DNA from: Atherinomorus stipes
Taxonomy: Eukaryota; Chordata; Actinopteri; Atheriniformes; Atherinidae
Length of the DNA: 64,000 bases
Reading direction: 5' to 3'
Assembly: GCA_023101725.1 (NCBI GenBank)
Contig: JALJCO010009074.1
Location: 585,001-649,000, forward strand
Under the pieces are notes generated by a model. The model did not search any database, was not told the DNA's origin, and saw only the letters and a list, made by a program, of their open reading frames with translations. Below, one piece after another: positions 25,988 to 36,622 of the stretch; within the stretch, counting starts at the first letter, position 1, and each line of letters opens with the position of its first letter. The translations under genes and the position numbers were made by a program.

Positions 25988-26324
25988 ACTTAAAAGGTAC
26001 AGTATGTAAGAATTACTGACATCTAATGGTAAAGATGGGTATTTGAAGTGTGTTTTCTTTCAAATTACTTCATATTCCAAGCACTGTTGTGAATGAACGG
26101 TAGCCATTAGTGGCCAAAATTCTCCCCGACGTAAACATGTTTTCATCTGTGAGTGGATCCAGAGATCTCAGGTGACTGACTATGTCTATGTCTCAGGTGT
26201 AGCTATGACTAGTATAAGTAACTATTTTTAAATGTCTTTTAAGGCATTGCTTAATCCCAAACAGTGCTGTAACTCCTGTTCAACAAAGCTGGTACAGCAG
26301 TTTGAGAGGGCTCTCACTACACAC

Positions 26325-26762
26325 CAGGGCTGCACATTAATCATTTAAAAAAAATTGCGCTCTCAATTCACACACACATGCAATCTCATTTCTACCCACG
26401 TTTGACGCATTTTCAATCACAAGCTAATCATGACCTAATTACGACCTGCATCACAAAAGTTTCCATTGTTTCCGGATTTTTTTCAAGTGCCCTCAAATGC
26501 AGCAGTGCCGTTGCCTCCCCACCCCTAACCAATGGTAAAGAACTACAACTATGCATCTGCCGAAGAAGTGCTCCAACAAGGCTTGTTGTGCAACACATGC
26601 TTTATTTTGAACTACCTCTTGAATAGGTTTTTTTTTTTGTTGTTGTTTTGTTAAATTTTTTGTGCAATAAAAATTTTTTGATAAAAAAAAAATCGTGATC
26701 TCAATTTTAAGAAAAAAAAAAAAAAATTGTGATCACATTTTTCCCGGAAACATGCAGCCCTA
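26325..26762. mobile_element. hAT-like MITE nested in the previous element, 438 bp
   Basis: Ends 'cagggctgcacattaa' and 'ggaaacatgcagcccta' are inverted repeats. Flanks 'ctacacac' and 'ctacacgt' match at 6 of 8. The 3' half has poly(A)/'gtgatc' runs. Confidence 0.7.
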
Positions 26763-26852
26763 CTACACGTACACACATTGTGTCCATTTAGTGGCACCAT
26801 AGTAAAATTGTGGAACAAATATGGCAGCCTCCATGTATGTGCACCCCCAACA

Positions 26853-26853
<1 letters not shown>

Positions 26854-26904
<51 letters not shown>

Positions 26905-26906
26905 CA

Positions 26907-26937
<31 letters not shown>
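26854..26937 (+). repeat. Compound (TG)n(TA)n(CA)n microsatellite
   Basis: About 84 bp: TG repeats, then about 36 bp of TA, then CA with two TA interruptions. The TG...TA...CA order is itself an inverted repeat. Confidence 0.97.
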
Positions 26938-27083
26938 TAGATATAAAATGACTCATTCTAAGAAAATTAACATACAACAGCTGTTCTAGGGAAGCAATTG
27001 CACATCACTAGAAACAAAGTTTTGAATTATGTGTCACATTTTTCTGCCATAGACCTTTGATTTTGTTACATACTGTACCTTTA

Positions 27084-29161
27084 AAGTAACAGTTTCACAT
27101 CATTGGTCCCAAAACTTGCTTTTTTTTTTTGTGAAAAGTTAACTGAGACAGTCTCAAAAGAGACCAGAGCAAAAAGTAAGTAAAAACTGCGACATATTTC
27201 TTAATGGGGGACAAACTGGACTTTTTCTTGGTTTAGGCTGCAGGAAATTGGATAAAAAAATAAATAAAAAAAAAAAAACCATTTTTCTTGATAAACCCAT
27301 TCTGTAGTCTTTTTATTCACTGGTTCCCCTCAGAGCGTTGGGCTGCTTGAGTGCATTTACATGGCCAGTAAATCAAACTGAAAGTGAAACTGAGGGGGGG
27401 GGATCATCAGAAGCATCTTTCTAATCAAAACTGACACCAGACAGGAGCCTCAGCTGTGGGGCTCAGGTGGCCCCCCAGTCCGAACGCTGTTTCAGGCAGA
27501 TGACTGAGTAACATCCCTCGAGTCCACTCAAGTCTATTTTCTTCCTTTTTGTCGCCACCTTTCAGTTATGAATCACTAATTTATTTTCCTATTCATACCA
27601 TGACGAATTCAGCTCTGTTCGGAGGAGTGTAATAAAAAAAAAAAAAAAAAAAAAAAAAACTTGAAATGTTCTCTTTGCATCTCCCCCTTTTTCTGCAAAC
27701 ACACACACATGCACCAATCTACTGGCCTGTCTCTCAGCATCAGCATCCCTGTGAAGTGAAAAGGCCAACATCCCCACGAGATATGGCCTTTGTTGATGTG
27801 GTTGTTCGAAACAGGGGCTCTGGGACGTTTGATCGGGTATTGTCAACTATTTAAAGCCACAGCAGCAGTGGCAACACTTTTGCATTTCAGTTTAACGTGC
27901 GACATCACAGTGAAGCACTTCCTGTATTCATCCAGCTCATTGTAGCTCTGCTACATACGCACACAAAAATACTTAAGAGTATCATGTCAAGGAGAAAGGA
28001 AGTGATGGACAGCTGGATTACTCAAGCGCATTTCTCCACACTTGAAACCAAGATGTATTTTCTACAGAGTGAAGTATACCCACATTCCCCTCATTCATAA
28101 GCACCAAACTTGTAGTTAACAGCCCGTAAAGGATCAGCTGATCCCGTCTCCCATTTACATGCACCCTTCGGTAGCAATAGATCAACACCTGACCGCCCCA
28201 AAGTACCGGCCAGGGCGCTCCAGCTCTCGTGGGAAATGAGAAATTGGTTCAGCATGGAGTGGTGGCAGGTTCTGTTGTCAGTTTGACTCTCTGCAAGATG
28301 CAAATAGTTTGTGTCAGCTTGGCTTGCAGCCGCTGCATACAGAAGACAACTGCCAGGGGCAGGGTGATTCAGACATGCTGAGGTGATGTGTGGCAAGGCT
28401 TTCCTCTGATGAAGCAATGACAGGACTGTACACTCATCAGTTCGTGTATTTTTGTGGGAAAAAAAAAAAAAAAAAGAGCCATGTTAGAAGTGGCAGTGTA
28501 GGCACTCAGGGTCAGTTTCAGTGACATGGATGGACAACCGAAATGGGAATCACATCCCTAATCCTAAAAGAACTGGTAACATCAATCCACCAGATCATTA
28601 GAACCGTTTGGGGGTTAAAAGGCCACCCTTTCTTCATCTCTATGCTCACCCGGCGAGTTTGTGTGGTTTTGCAGAACTTGTTCAACATTTGAGTGACAAT
28701 GCTCATTGTGTAACTCCTTCCTTGACATTTCAGGTAACATAATCCTTATGACCCCTTGACTTCACAGTCTGCTTCCTAGGCCCAGTCCCTGATCCATCAC
28801 CCCACAGTCCGTGACAGAATCTACAGAAGCAAGTCTCCTATTATCAAGGACAAAAACTACACAGAGAGGAATCTGTTATGAGATGGGATGAGCTCCTGTA
28901 AACAGGTTTGAACACAACCCGTAGTAAAAGCCAAACCAATGCTAAGCCCCCCCCCCATCCTCCCAGAATGAGAGGCACAACTTCACCAACATCACCCATA
29001 AGCACATACACCCCCCTTTTACACTGCAGCCTTACATTGTTAGTATAATAGGAGTCTTCACGTCACAAGCCGTCCCGCTCCCCTCCACATCCCCGCCCAG
29101 CCTTCATTCCCTGATATTATCCAAAAGAAAGATGGAAAAACTGCAGAGCATCTCCTCTTAC
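27084..29161. other. No gene; poly(A) tract at 27634-27659
   Basis: The longest frame is 108 codons (28091-28417, minus) with no domain. If the CpG-rich block at 29162 is a first exon on minus, this would be the start of its intron. Confidence 0.45.
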
Positions 29162-29780
29162 CCATCTGTGCTTGTGTCGATTGTCTCTCAGAGATTCATG
29201 GTGGATGAGAGCCCTGCTGATCTGAGTCAAGCCTTTTCGTTTTCAGGCAGAAGCCGCTGAGCCATCGCATCGGTGATGCTGCTGGGGGGGGCGGGGGGGT
29301 CGGTGAGAATCAGAGCCGAGGTCTCAGCTTCAGCCCTGGTTACTCTGCACACATCTCGGCTCGGTTTTCCTCCTCTCCGGTTTTATCCAGCAGGTCGGAC
29401 ACGCCGCTAAAAACGTCCCAAACAGGACGTACTGTGGGGGGTGGGGTGGGATCCTGTCGGCTCAGTCTCTTCTCTTGCCTCTCTGATGTTTATGCCGCAA
29501 AACACCGAAATAAAACGATAATTTTACGCTATTAAAAAAAAAAAGCAGCAAGAGAAATAACGGGCTGCTCTGCGCGCACGAGAGTGTGAAAAGGATGGAG
29601 ATGGGAAGAGACACGGGGGTGACAGTGGGGGGTGATCGCCGCTGTCTGCCGTCCTATTCGCTGTTTTCTGTCGTGTTTACGACCCACAGTCGCCTCCTCC
29701 CTCCGTCTTTTCTGTCTCAGTCCGTGATGAGTCTCCCTCTCTTCCGCGCTGCTCTCTCCGTGACGCCTTTTCGGTTCAGA
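29162..29780 (-). promoter_or_regulatory. CpG-rich block: probable promoter plus untranslated first exon, possibly of mgat3
   Basis: This block is rich in CpG and G/C in an otherwise AT-rich region. It ends on the minus strand with a strong donor, AGATGG followed by GTAAGA, at 29162/29161. No ORF of useful length reads through it. Two close ATGs near 29257 open only short ORFs, so it reads best as 5'UTR. In human, the order SYNGR1-TAB1-MGAT3 on one strand puts MGAT3 downstream of TAB1. Here tab1 is on minus and its downstream side is to the left, so a minus-strand mgat3 first exon is a reasonable guess. The 5' boundary is uncertain, the coding exon is not in the window, and the gene name is inference only. 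Confidence 0.35.
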
Positions 29781-30133
29781 CGAAAATAGAAAAAAATCCA
29801 ACTATCTTCTCTTTAACGTCTTTTTCATCTCCCCTCTCTCGATACACCAGGCTGCAAGGAGGCGGAGGAGGTGGAGACCAGTGTGTGTGTGTGCGTGCGT
29901 TTGTGTGTGGATGGGGGGAGCGAGAAAGAAAACGAAGGGAACGGGAAGGAGGAGCCCCGCGAGGAGAGAGCTCCTCCCAGTTATGCTGCTTATCAGCGGG
30001 ACGAGGGGGTCGCAAATCAGGAGATATACAAGTTATATGAGAAAGGGAGGGTGGGAGTGAGCGAGTACAGAAAGATTGGTAATTCTCCTGTGATGCTTCG
30101 AGAAGTCTCCAAAGGCTGATTGCATGTATCCAA

Positions 30134-30135
<2 letters not shown>

Positions 30136-30189
<54 letters not shown>
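30136..30189 (+). repeat. (AC)27 microsatellite
   Basis: 54 bp of perfect AC, the longest pure dinucleotide in the window. It lies just upstream (minus sense) of the CpG-rich block. Confidence 0.98.
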
Positions 30190-30193
<4 letters not shown>

Positions 30194-30671
30194 GAAACAG
30201 AGAAACACAGTTTAAAAGCCAACTAGAGACCCAGTGAGGTTGTGATCAATGCTCCCTGCATGGATCCGGTATGAAGCGACAACGATGCTGTTTGTGGACA
30301 CTTACAGGGAAACGTTATGTGGCCTGAGGGCGGCGCCAGAGGAACATCATGCTGGAGGAATTATTGGACGAGCAGAAGATCTCGTCCACTGCTGCTGCCG
30401 CCTCAGTGTGATCACCCATGTGTCTTTTCATGTGTGGAAAGATTGGCAACCCACGATTCATAACCACCTTTTGGAAACAACTACTTAAAATCGCCTAATC
30501 ATCCTCGCCATGATATCAGTCCCTCACATTGTGGATGAGGAATTGTGGCTTATTCTTTGCATTGTTCCCTCAGGTCACTCAGTTTTGCGAGATTAGTCTG
30601 GACTTTGACTCAATCATTTTAACACCTGGACTCTCTGGAATTAGGGCAAGATCTCCAGCGGTTCACAGTTA

Positions 30672-30925
30672 AAGGGGAGGTTCGGGTTTTTTTTTATTAT
30701 CTGGACCTATTTTGTAGCATGAAATATGTTCATTTACTCACCCAGACAGTTTTGGTGTAACTTGAATTCCTTTGGGAGATATTTAGCCTAGATCCACTCG
30801 AGATGAGCGTATGTCCAATATAATGGAAGTGATGGGGCAACTGCACGTAGCCTCTAAATAAGGCAGTATCTGCCACAAACTCCTTCATTTCACCAATGTT
30901 ACGAAACATTGGTCGAACCCCCCCC
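30672..30925 (+). repeat. Dispersed repeat Y, copy 1
   Basis: Shares 'ctggacctattt'/'ctggacctaattt', 'actcacc', 'atatttagcctag'-like blocks and 'actccttcatttcaccaat' with 34745-34975. Non-coding. Confidence 0.65.
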
Positions 30926-30960
30926 CCCCGTGAACCCAAAGCGTCTTTTTTGCGGTGATG

Positions 30961-31052
30961 CGTCCTTATTTACAGACATTTACTTGTAATGGTGTTGCAT
31001 AATAGTGACGTCATCAAAGCCACCGCAGTAAAAATGTCTGTAAATAAGGACG
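30961..31052. repeat. Hairpin with perfect 21-bp arms
   Basis: 30961-30981 is exactly complementary to 31032-31052, around 'tccttatttacagacattt'. Imperfect pairing extends outwards to about 30918 and 31095, including a C-run facing a G-run. Probably the core of an inverted-repeat element. Confidence 0.8.
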
Positions 31053-31095
31053 AATCTCCACAAAAAAAAAGCCGCTTCGAGCTCAGGGGGGGGGG

Positions 31096-33199
31096 GATTG
31101 ACAAAGAAATTAGTAACACGTTTGAGTTCTGACATCTCCAACGTAAATCATATGTATTAAAGGGAGGGTAGGGGATCCTGGAAAAACGGTTCAAGCAAGC
31201 TACTTTTTAAAAAAAATACATCCCCCCCTAAACCACACCTTCAGAACAATGGTTGTCGGCGAAGATAACTGAGAACAGCCTTGTGGCTAGCTTGTTAGCT
31301 TCCTAGTAAACAGCAGAGGAACCACGTTTACTAAAAGTAATAATCATCTCACCTCCAACTTCTTCTGTGGTTTAAAACATCCTAACTGTAAACACCAACA
31401 CCTCCATGACTTTATCCACATCTGTTTTTTTTTTTTTTAAGAGCAACCTGTGGCTTGGATAAGAGCAGCGAGCAACTGAGACGCTCACGGCGAGTTGCGA
31501 GCGCGTGGCAAGGGTGGGAGGGGGTCAAACGGCAGTCGAGTTTGATGGACATAATCATTTAATCAATCAACACCCGTGTTTTTTCATTCCTGTCCATTCC
31601 ACAGATGATCATTTCTTTTAATTTTTGTGTCAGAACATTCAATTAGTTGGCTGCAATCGGGGTGTGAAGAAGACTTTAAGCAATATAGTAAAAAATGCTC
31701 CTGGAAAACATCATCCACCCTGCCTTTAATCCAACTACTAAAGCTCTGGAACTGTTTTGGAAGTCTAGACAACCTTTGTCTGACGGCTGCTTTGGGAGTG
31801 AACCTGCCAGCGAGAAGGCTTACTTTATGGAGTCAGTTACCATGGTAACAGACTCAGAGTAAAACTTACCTTGCATACTGGAACGGAAAACCAAGTTTCC
31901 CTCAATTTAGAGTAAACATTCTACTAAGTTTCTACATAACTTGCTTTCTGGAACAGCTAGGCCCTAGTACAGCTTGGAGACCAAACCCCTCCTGGTCACC
32001 TCCCCATGAGATTCATGAAATGTATAGGCTAGCCTACACTAAAATCAAAAACAATAGTTTTGTTTTATTTTAAAAAACCTAAAACCTAACACAAACTGAT
32101 TAAGAATTAATTAATTAAAATACACACCTCCTTGAAGATGAGTCAACCAGCATGTGATGAGGGCTTTGTAGTTTCTGGTCGCTGCAAACCCTTCGTATAT
32201 GTGACAGGCTACAAGGCCAGGTGAAGGCAATTATTCAATTATAAGTACTAGGCAATCCTGACAGAACAACCTGACAAGCTGGTACTGCTATAGTCAGATC
32301 CAAGCAGAGCATACGTGTAAATATAAATATATATTGCTCATTGGAATTATCACTAAATTTGCACAAAAAAGAAAAAAAACAAGAAAAAAAACATTTGAAC
32401 TGAAATACATTATAATATATATTCTGGCCCAGGGATGCCCACCTCTGAATAAATAAATACACACCTACTTATTGTTAGATCTTGTTAAATTTGCTTCAGT
32501 CGACCCAACAACAAGCATATTAGCAATAGGACCTTGACTGCTGCTGAAGAATCTTTTACTGAATCTCTGGACAGAAGATGTCCCAGCGGCCTAATTGTTA
32601 AGTGTTTTCATTATGCTTTGGAGAATTCCCTTCCCTTCACTGTGTCATATTCTTTTTTTGTGCATATACTGTAAGAGATATGCAGTAACAAAGCTCAGAG
32701 TACACACCTAAGGGATTTATTCCATTTCACAAAAACTCTTGTCCCTGAACTGCCTGACATGCTTCATTGGTAGTGTAGCCTTTTCCTCATTTACTCAACA
32801 ACATCACCATAAAACACATTTGCATGATATGTGCCTAGTGGCTACTTGGGCTGTACTGAGACAAAGAAAAATAAACTGCCTCAGACTCAGCCCAAGGCAA
32901 AAATCAACGGGTGATTTGAGTGCAGATGGAACATAGGCGATGTGAATTTGTGGCCGAAGCAGAGTTGTTTTGGTAAGTCATATGAGATGCGACTGGCGTG
33001 ATGTCATGACATGGGTACATACTGCCCGACATCATCACGTAAATTCGCAGCTCATCCTGTGTTTATAGCATTCCCACTGCATGCCGATCAGTACCAAGCC
33101 GTTTGAAGTTTGTTACCCGTGTCACTTGCTGAGTTATTTGACAGGGGTTGGTCAGCCTTTCTACTGTCATTAAACGCAGATTGTTCACTGGTTTAATTG
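31096..33199. other. No gene seen
   Basis: AT-rich. A G/C-richer patch at 31220-31520 resembles dispersed repeat sequence. No exon or domain. Confidence 0.45.
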
Positions 33200-34001
33200 G
33201 GGTTTTTTGCCAGTGGGAAAAGGTTAATGGATAAGAATATCATAGTATCATCTGCAAAATGATGAAAATTTATGCCCTGCTTTCTAATAGTACTACAAGG
33301 AAGCATGTACAGCATAAAAAGTATCAGCCCAAGCACAGAACCCTGAGGGACACCTTGACTCATTTACATTAAACTGAAATTGATCAGATAACTGTGACTT
33401 AAACCAGCCTAATCCAGTTCCTTTGAGCCCAATACTACTTTCAAGTAGGGTTGTCTAAAATATTGATATTCCGAAAAGTATCGAGACTCAAACACCGTAT
33501 CCAGATAAGATACTAATTCGGGCGTGCTTGCACACCTAAGCAGAAGTGGCAGAGTAGAAGAAGGGAGGGGGGATAGAAAGAGACGTTTCTGCCAAATGTT
33601 ATGTTGTGAAACAAACTTGTGGCTTATTTAGCTAGTGAATAATTATTTTGCCACCAAAACTCGTTTCTCAATGTTGTATTTGTTGTTTCATAGAAGTAAA
33701 CAGCTGTTCAGATGATGTAGGTGTCTTTAAAGTAAAAAAAAAATATTGGCAACAAAGACACTTTTCCACTTGAAGTGCATTGCAGCATTTAAAGCTTGAA
33801 TATAGAACACGGACAGAACAGCGACATCACGTGTGTCTAGGTTGTAGTTGCAACGGCAGAAAAACAACTCCAGCCGCTGGGATGCCAGGCTCACTGCCGA
33901 TACGCAAGTGACCAACAGTATGCAGCATGTCCAACCAGTAACGCACAGGAGTTTATAACTGACAGCTAACGTTAGCCACGTTAGCAAACAAGTTAGCTTA
34001 C

Positions 34002-34179
34002 CAATCCAGGAGAAAAGTTGCCATTTCCGTGTTTTGACGTCGTGGAAAATGTTCATGTGGGTCCATTTAGTGAAGTCTTCACCTAAATTGACTCCAGGTT
34101 TTGCTCTTCTCAGGTCACTCCTCCTCAGAAACAGATAACAATATCTCCAGGGCTCTGAAGCAGCTGCTTTACTCATCAT
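34002..34179 (-). pseudogene. Exon-like segment inside the hAT element
   Basis: The minus strand reads MMSKAAASEPWRYCYLFLRR, then SDLRRAKPGVNLGEDFTKW and MNIFHDVKTRKWQLFSWI. It ends at TTG followed by GTAAGC, a good splice donor. The composition is protein-like (charged, Trp-rich) and the frame is open for 163 codons, though the part after the donor reads as low-quality hydrophobic sequence. I do not recognise the family. It could be a captured host exon or a repeat-encoded first exon. Confidence 0.35.
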
Positions 34180-34380
34180 CTCCACTGTTTCTCCCTGTAC
34201 CAGTCTAACTGTGCCCAAAACACTAATGCCACACAGAGATCGTATTTGGCAACCGGCAATGGCGGCACATGTTGGCTTATAGACGTAAATATAATGCCAT
34301 TATTGAACCCGTAAAAATTTATTTTATAATTATTTTTAGGCTAAATATAATTTTTCTAGGAAATGTACTATCATTCTGTA

Positions 34381-34396
34381 CCCCCCCCCCCCCCCC
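34381..34396 (+). repeat. Poly(C) run
   Basis: 16 consecutive C. Confidence 0.98.
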
Positions 34397-34744
34397 AAAC
34401 GACTTGTGGAGGTATTATTTTTTTGAATATGGAACATTTTTTTAAAATATAGCTATTAATAAAAATGTTCCATACTCAACCTTTAAAGCTCGTTTTCTCA
34501 CCTTTTTGGTCAAAAGCAGGCATTTTCGCTGCAACAAACCCATGTTCTACTGCAGATTACTAAACAATTGTTTTTTTTCTGATAAAAGAAGAGAGTCTAA
34601 GCTTTCTTTTGGTACATTCAGTGTTTGCATAGGCATAGTACACAATATTCTGTGGCTCTCCAAAAATCTGTGAAAATGCTTAAAAATCCTGGCAATATGG
34701 AGCACTCTGCTCGGAAAAGGTCTGGAAGTCAATGAGTTAAAGAA

Positions 34745-34975
34745 TGACTTTCTTTTTTTTTCAACCTGGACCTAATTTCTAGGAATACATATGTGCATTA
34801 ACTCACCATTAACATTTATGTGTCACTCTAATTTCTTCAGATGATATTTAAATTTCTCACCGTCCATGTAGGCTATATCTCGCTATATAATGCGGGTGAA
34901 GGAGGCAGCGAGAGTGGGTCTCTATGTAACATTATCTGCAGCAGAACTCCTTCATTTCACCAATAGCCTACTTTT
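34745..34975 (+). repeat. Dispersed repeat Y, copy 2
   Basis: Diverged partner of 30672-30925, here inside the 2.69-kb hAT element. Confidence 0.65.
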
Positions 34976-36382
34976 AAGATGAATGAACAAACAAACAAGT
35001 GCTATTGTCCTGTTCATTTTAACTGGTCTACTTTTTAGTTTAATACCTCAAAATATTGTTCTAGTTGTTTTTTATGTGTTTATCTCAAACCAAAAATGGC
35101 ATTATTATTATTATATATAATGGCATTATATATTATATTTATTATTTTTTGCACTACCTCAGAAAAGTGTTGTTTGTATATTTTTCCTATTGTTATTTTT
35201 AGATTTTTGGATGTTTTACATGTTAAAAAAAATAAAAGGATGAAAAAGAAAAATTTAAATAAAAATATATATTTTTAAAAAAATACCACAAGAGGTGGGG
35301 GGGGGAATAAAATAAAAAAAGAAAAAATTACAAAAAAAAAAAAATAATAAAAAAAAAAAAAATAAAAAAATATTGGGTTTGAAAAGGGAAATTATATTAT
35401 TTTAAAAACGCAAAACAACCCAACCACAAAATGCAAAAAAAAAAATTCTATGGAGAAAAAAAAATAATAATAATGATGGGCTAGAAAGGGAAAAAGGGAA
35501 GAGAGAGGGAGAAGCGGCAGCATGAGAGGAGGAAAGAAGATATTATGGAGGAGGGGAGGAGTGAGAAGAGAAGAGCAGAAAATGAAGAGAAAAGAAGGCA
35601 AAAAACACACAAAAAAGAAACATATACAGGGAGTAAGAGAAGGAAAGGGGAATTTCGTCTGGTTGTGAATCGGAAGGTAGCTTGAATGCGAATAGGCTAA
35701 CGTTAGATGTCAAATATAAACTTTTTTGTGAAGAAATAGGGAAGCGGCAGAGCATTGGGGCATCGGCGTGGGCTGAGAGCTCCGGGCGTCGAGGTTGTGG
35801 TGTTGCCGCTGCAACAAAGACACCAGAAATATGTGAGATCGGGCCGTTCCCCGTGTCCCCCCCCTTAATACCTCAGACAACCTTAAAATATTGTCAAATT
35901 GCATTATATTTGGGTAAATTTTTTGCATTTATTTGCACATTAATTCAACTGGCATTTGCAATTTTGCAAACATGTTCCATGTTGAGATAAGAGATTTTCA
36001 AGTTCATGAAAATATTTCTTTTGCCTTCAAGTATTTGTCTTTTTTAATCCCCTGTAGTATCGAAATTGTATAGAGTATCAAATATTTTTTCAGATATCAA
36101 TATCGAGTTTAAATTTTAGTATCATGACAACCCTACTTTCAAGCCTCTGTAACAGAATGATGTAGGCATGATCAGTGGTATCAAATGCAGGACTGAGATA
36201 CGTACAGACAGAAGTCCTTTATCTGAGGTCATGAGTAGATCATTGGTAACCTTCCAAGTGTTGTCTCGGTGCTTTGTGGAGCTCTACATCCTGATTTAAA
36301 CTCTTCAAACAGATTATTTCTGCTCAAATGGGAAAATAGTTGAGTTTTTTTCAAAGAATTGTAGACATAAAGGGAGGTTGGA

Positions 36383-36622
36383 TATGAAGAGTTCATTTGC
36401 AAAAACAGTTAACCACCATTTAGAAAAAACAGAGTTAACTGCTTCTGCATTTAAACTCTTCATTTACTTTTTGAATATTTTCACCAAATTACACTCACAT
36501 GAAGTCAAGGGGTTTTAATGATGTTAAATGGAGATAGGAGGTTTGTATCCAACAGTGACGAAAAGCAGTTAACTCCGTTTTTTCTACTGTTTTCAACTGT
36601 TTTTGCAAATGAACTCTTCATA
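36383..36622. mobile_element. MITE, 240 bp, perfect 28-bp terminal repeats
   Basis: 'tatgaagagttcatttgcaa' and the next 8 bases are exactly complementary to the right end finishing 'gaactcttcata'. TA on each side suits a Tc1/mariner-type target. Internal 'agttaact' motifs are also inverted. Non-coding. Confidence 0.9.

Larger units (their letters stand above)
25990..27083. mobile_element. Inverted-repeat element with 'ttaaaaggtacagtatgtaa' ends
   Basis: The left end matches the complement of 'gttacatactgtacctttaa' at 27065-27084 with one mismatch in about 20. It includes TTAA at both ends. A smaller hAT element and a compound microsatellite lie inside. No transposase was seen. Confidence 0.75.
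33446..36135. mobile_element. hAT-like element, 2690 bp, exact 8-bp target duplication
   Basis: Terminal repeats 'tagggttgtc' and 'gacaaccct' plus 'a' are perfect over 10 bp and are followed by AT-rich 'atattgatat' and 'atatcaatatcga' sequence. Flanks are exact 'ctttcaag' at 33438-33445 and 36136-36143. Inside are an exon-like frame (34002-34179), a poly(C)16 run, repeat Y copy 2 and purine-rich simple sequence (35281-35660). No transposase is recognisable, so it is non-autonomous. Confidence 0.9.
33200..36320 (-). mobile_element. L2/CR1-type LINE relic split by a hAT element
   Basis: Minus-strand pieces: 36144-36320 reads FEEFKSGCRAPQSTETTL then decayed sequence similar to 'LLDLSAAFDTVDH'. 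Piece 33200-33445 reads LESSIGLKGTGLGWFKSQLSD, then VPQGSVLGLILFMLYMLP and FADDTMIF, where FADD is the catalytic motif, normally YADD. Several frameshifts are present. The two pieces join at the hAT insertion site. Confidence 0.85.

Noticed and set aside
29205..29260. Translation start in the CpG-rich first exon
   Set aside because: The ATGs near 29257 open frames of only about a dozen to twenty codons before a stop, so they look like upstream ORFs in a 5'UTR.
29776..30222. 148-codon ORF on minus
   Set aside because: Half of it is Cys-Val repeats from the (AC)n tract; the rest has no domain.
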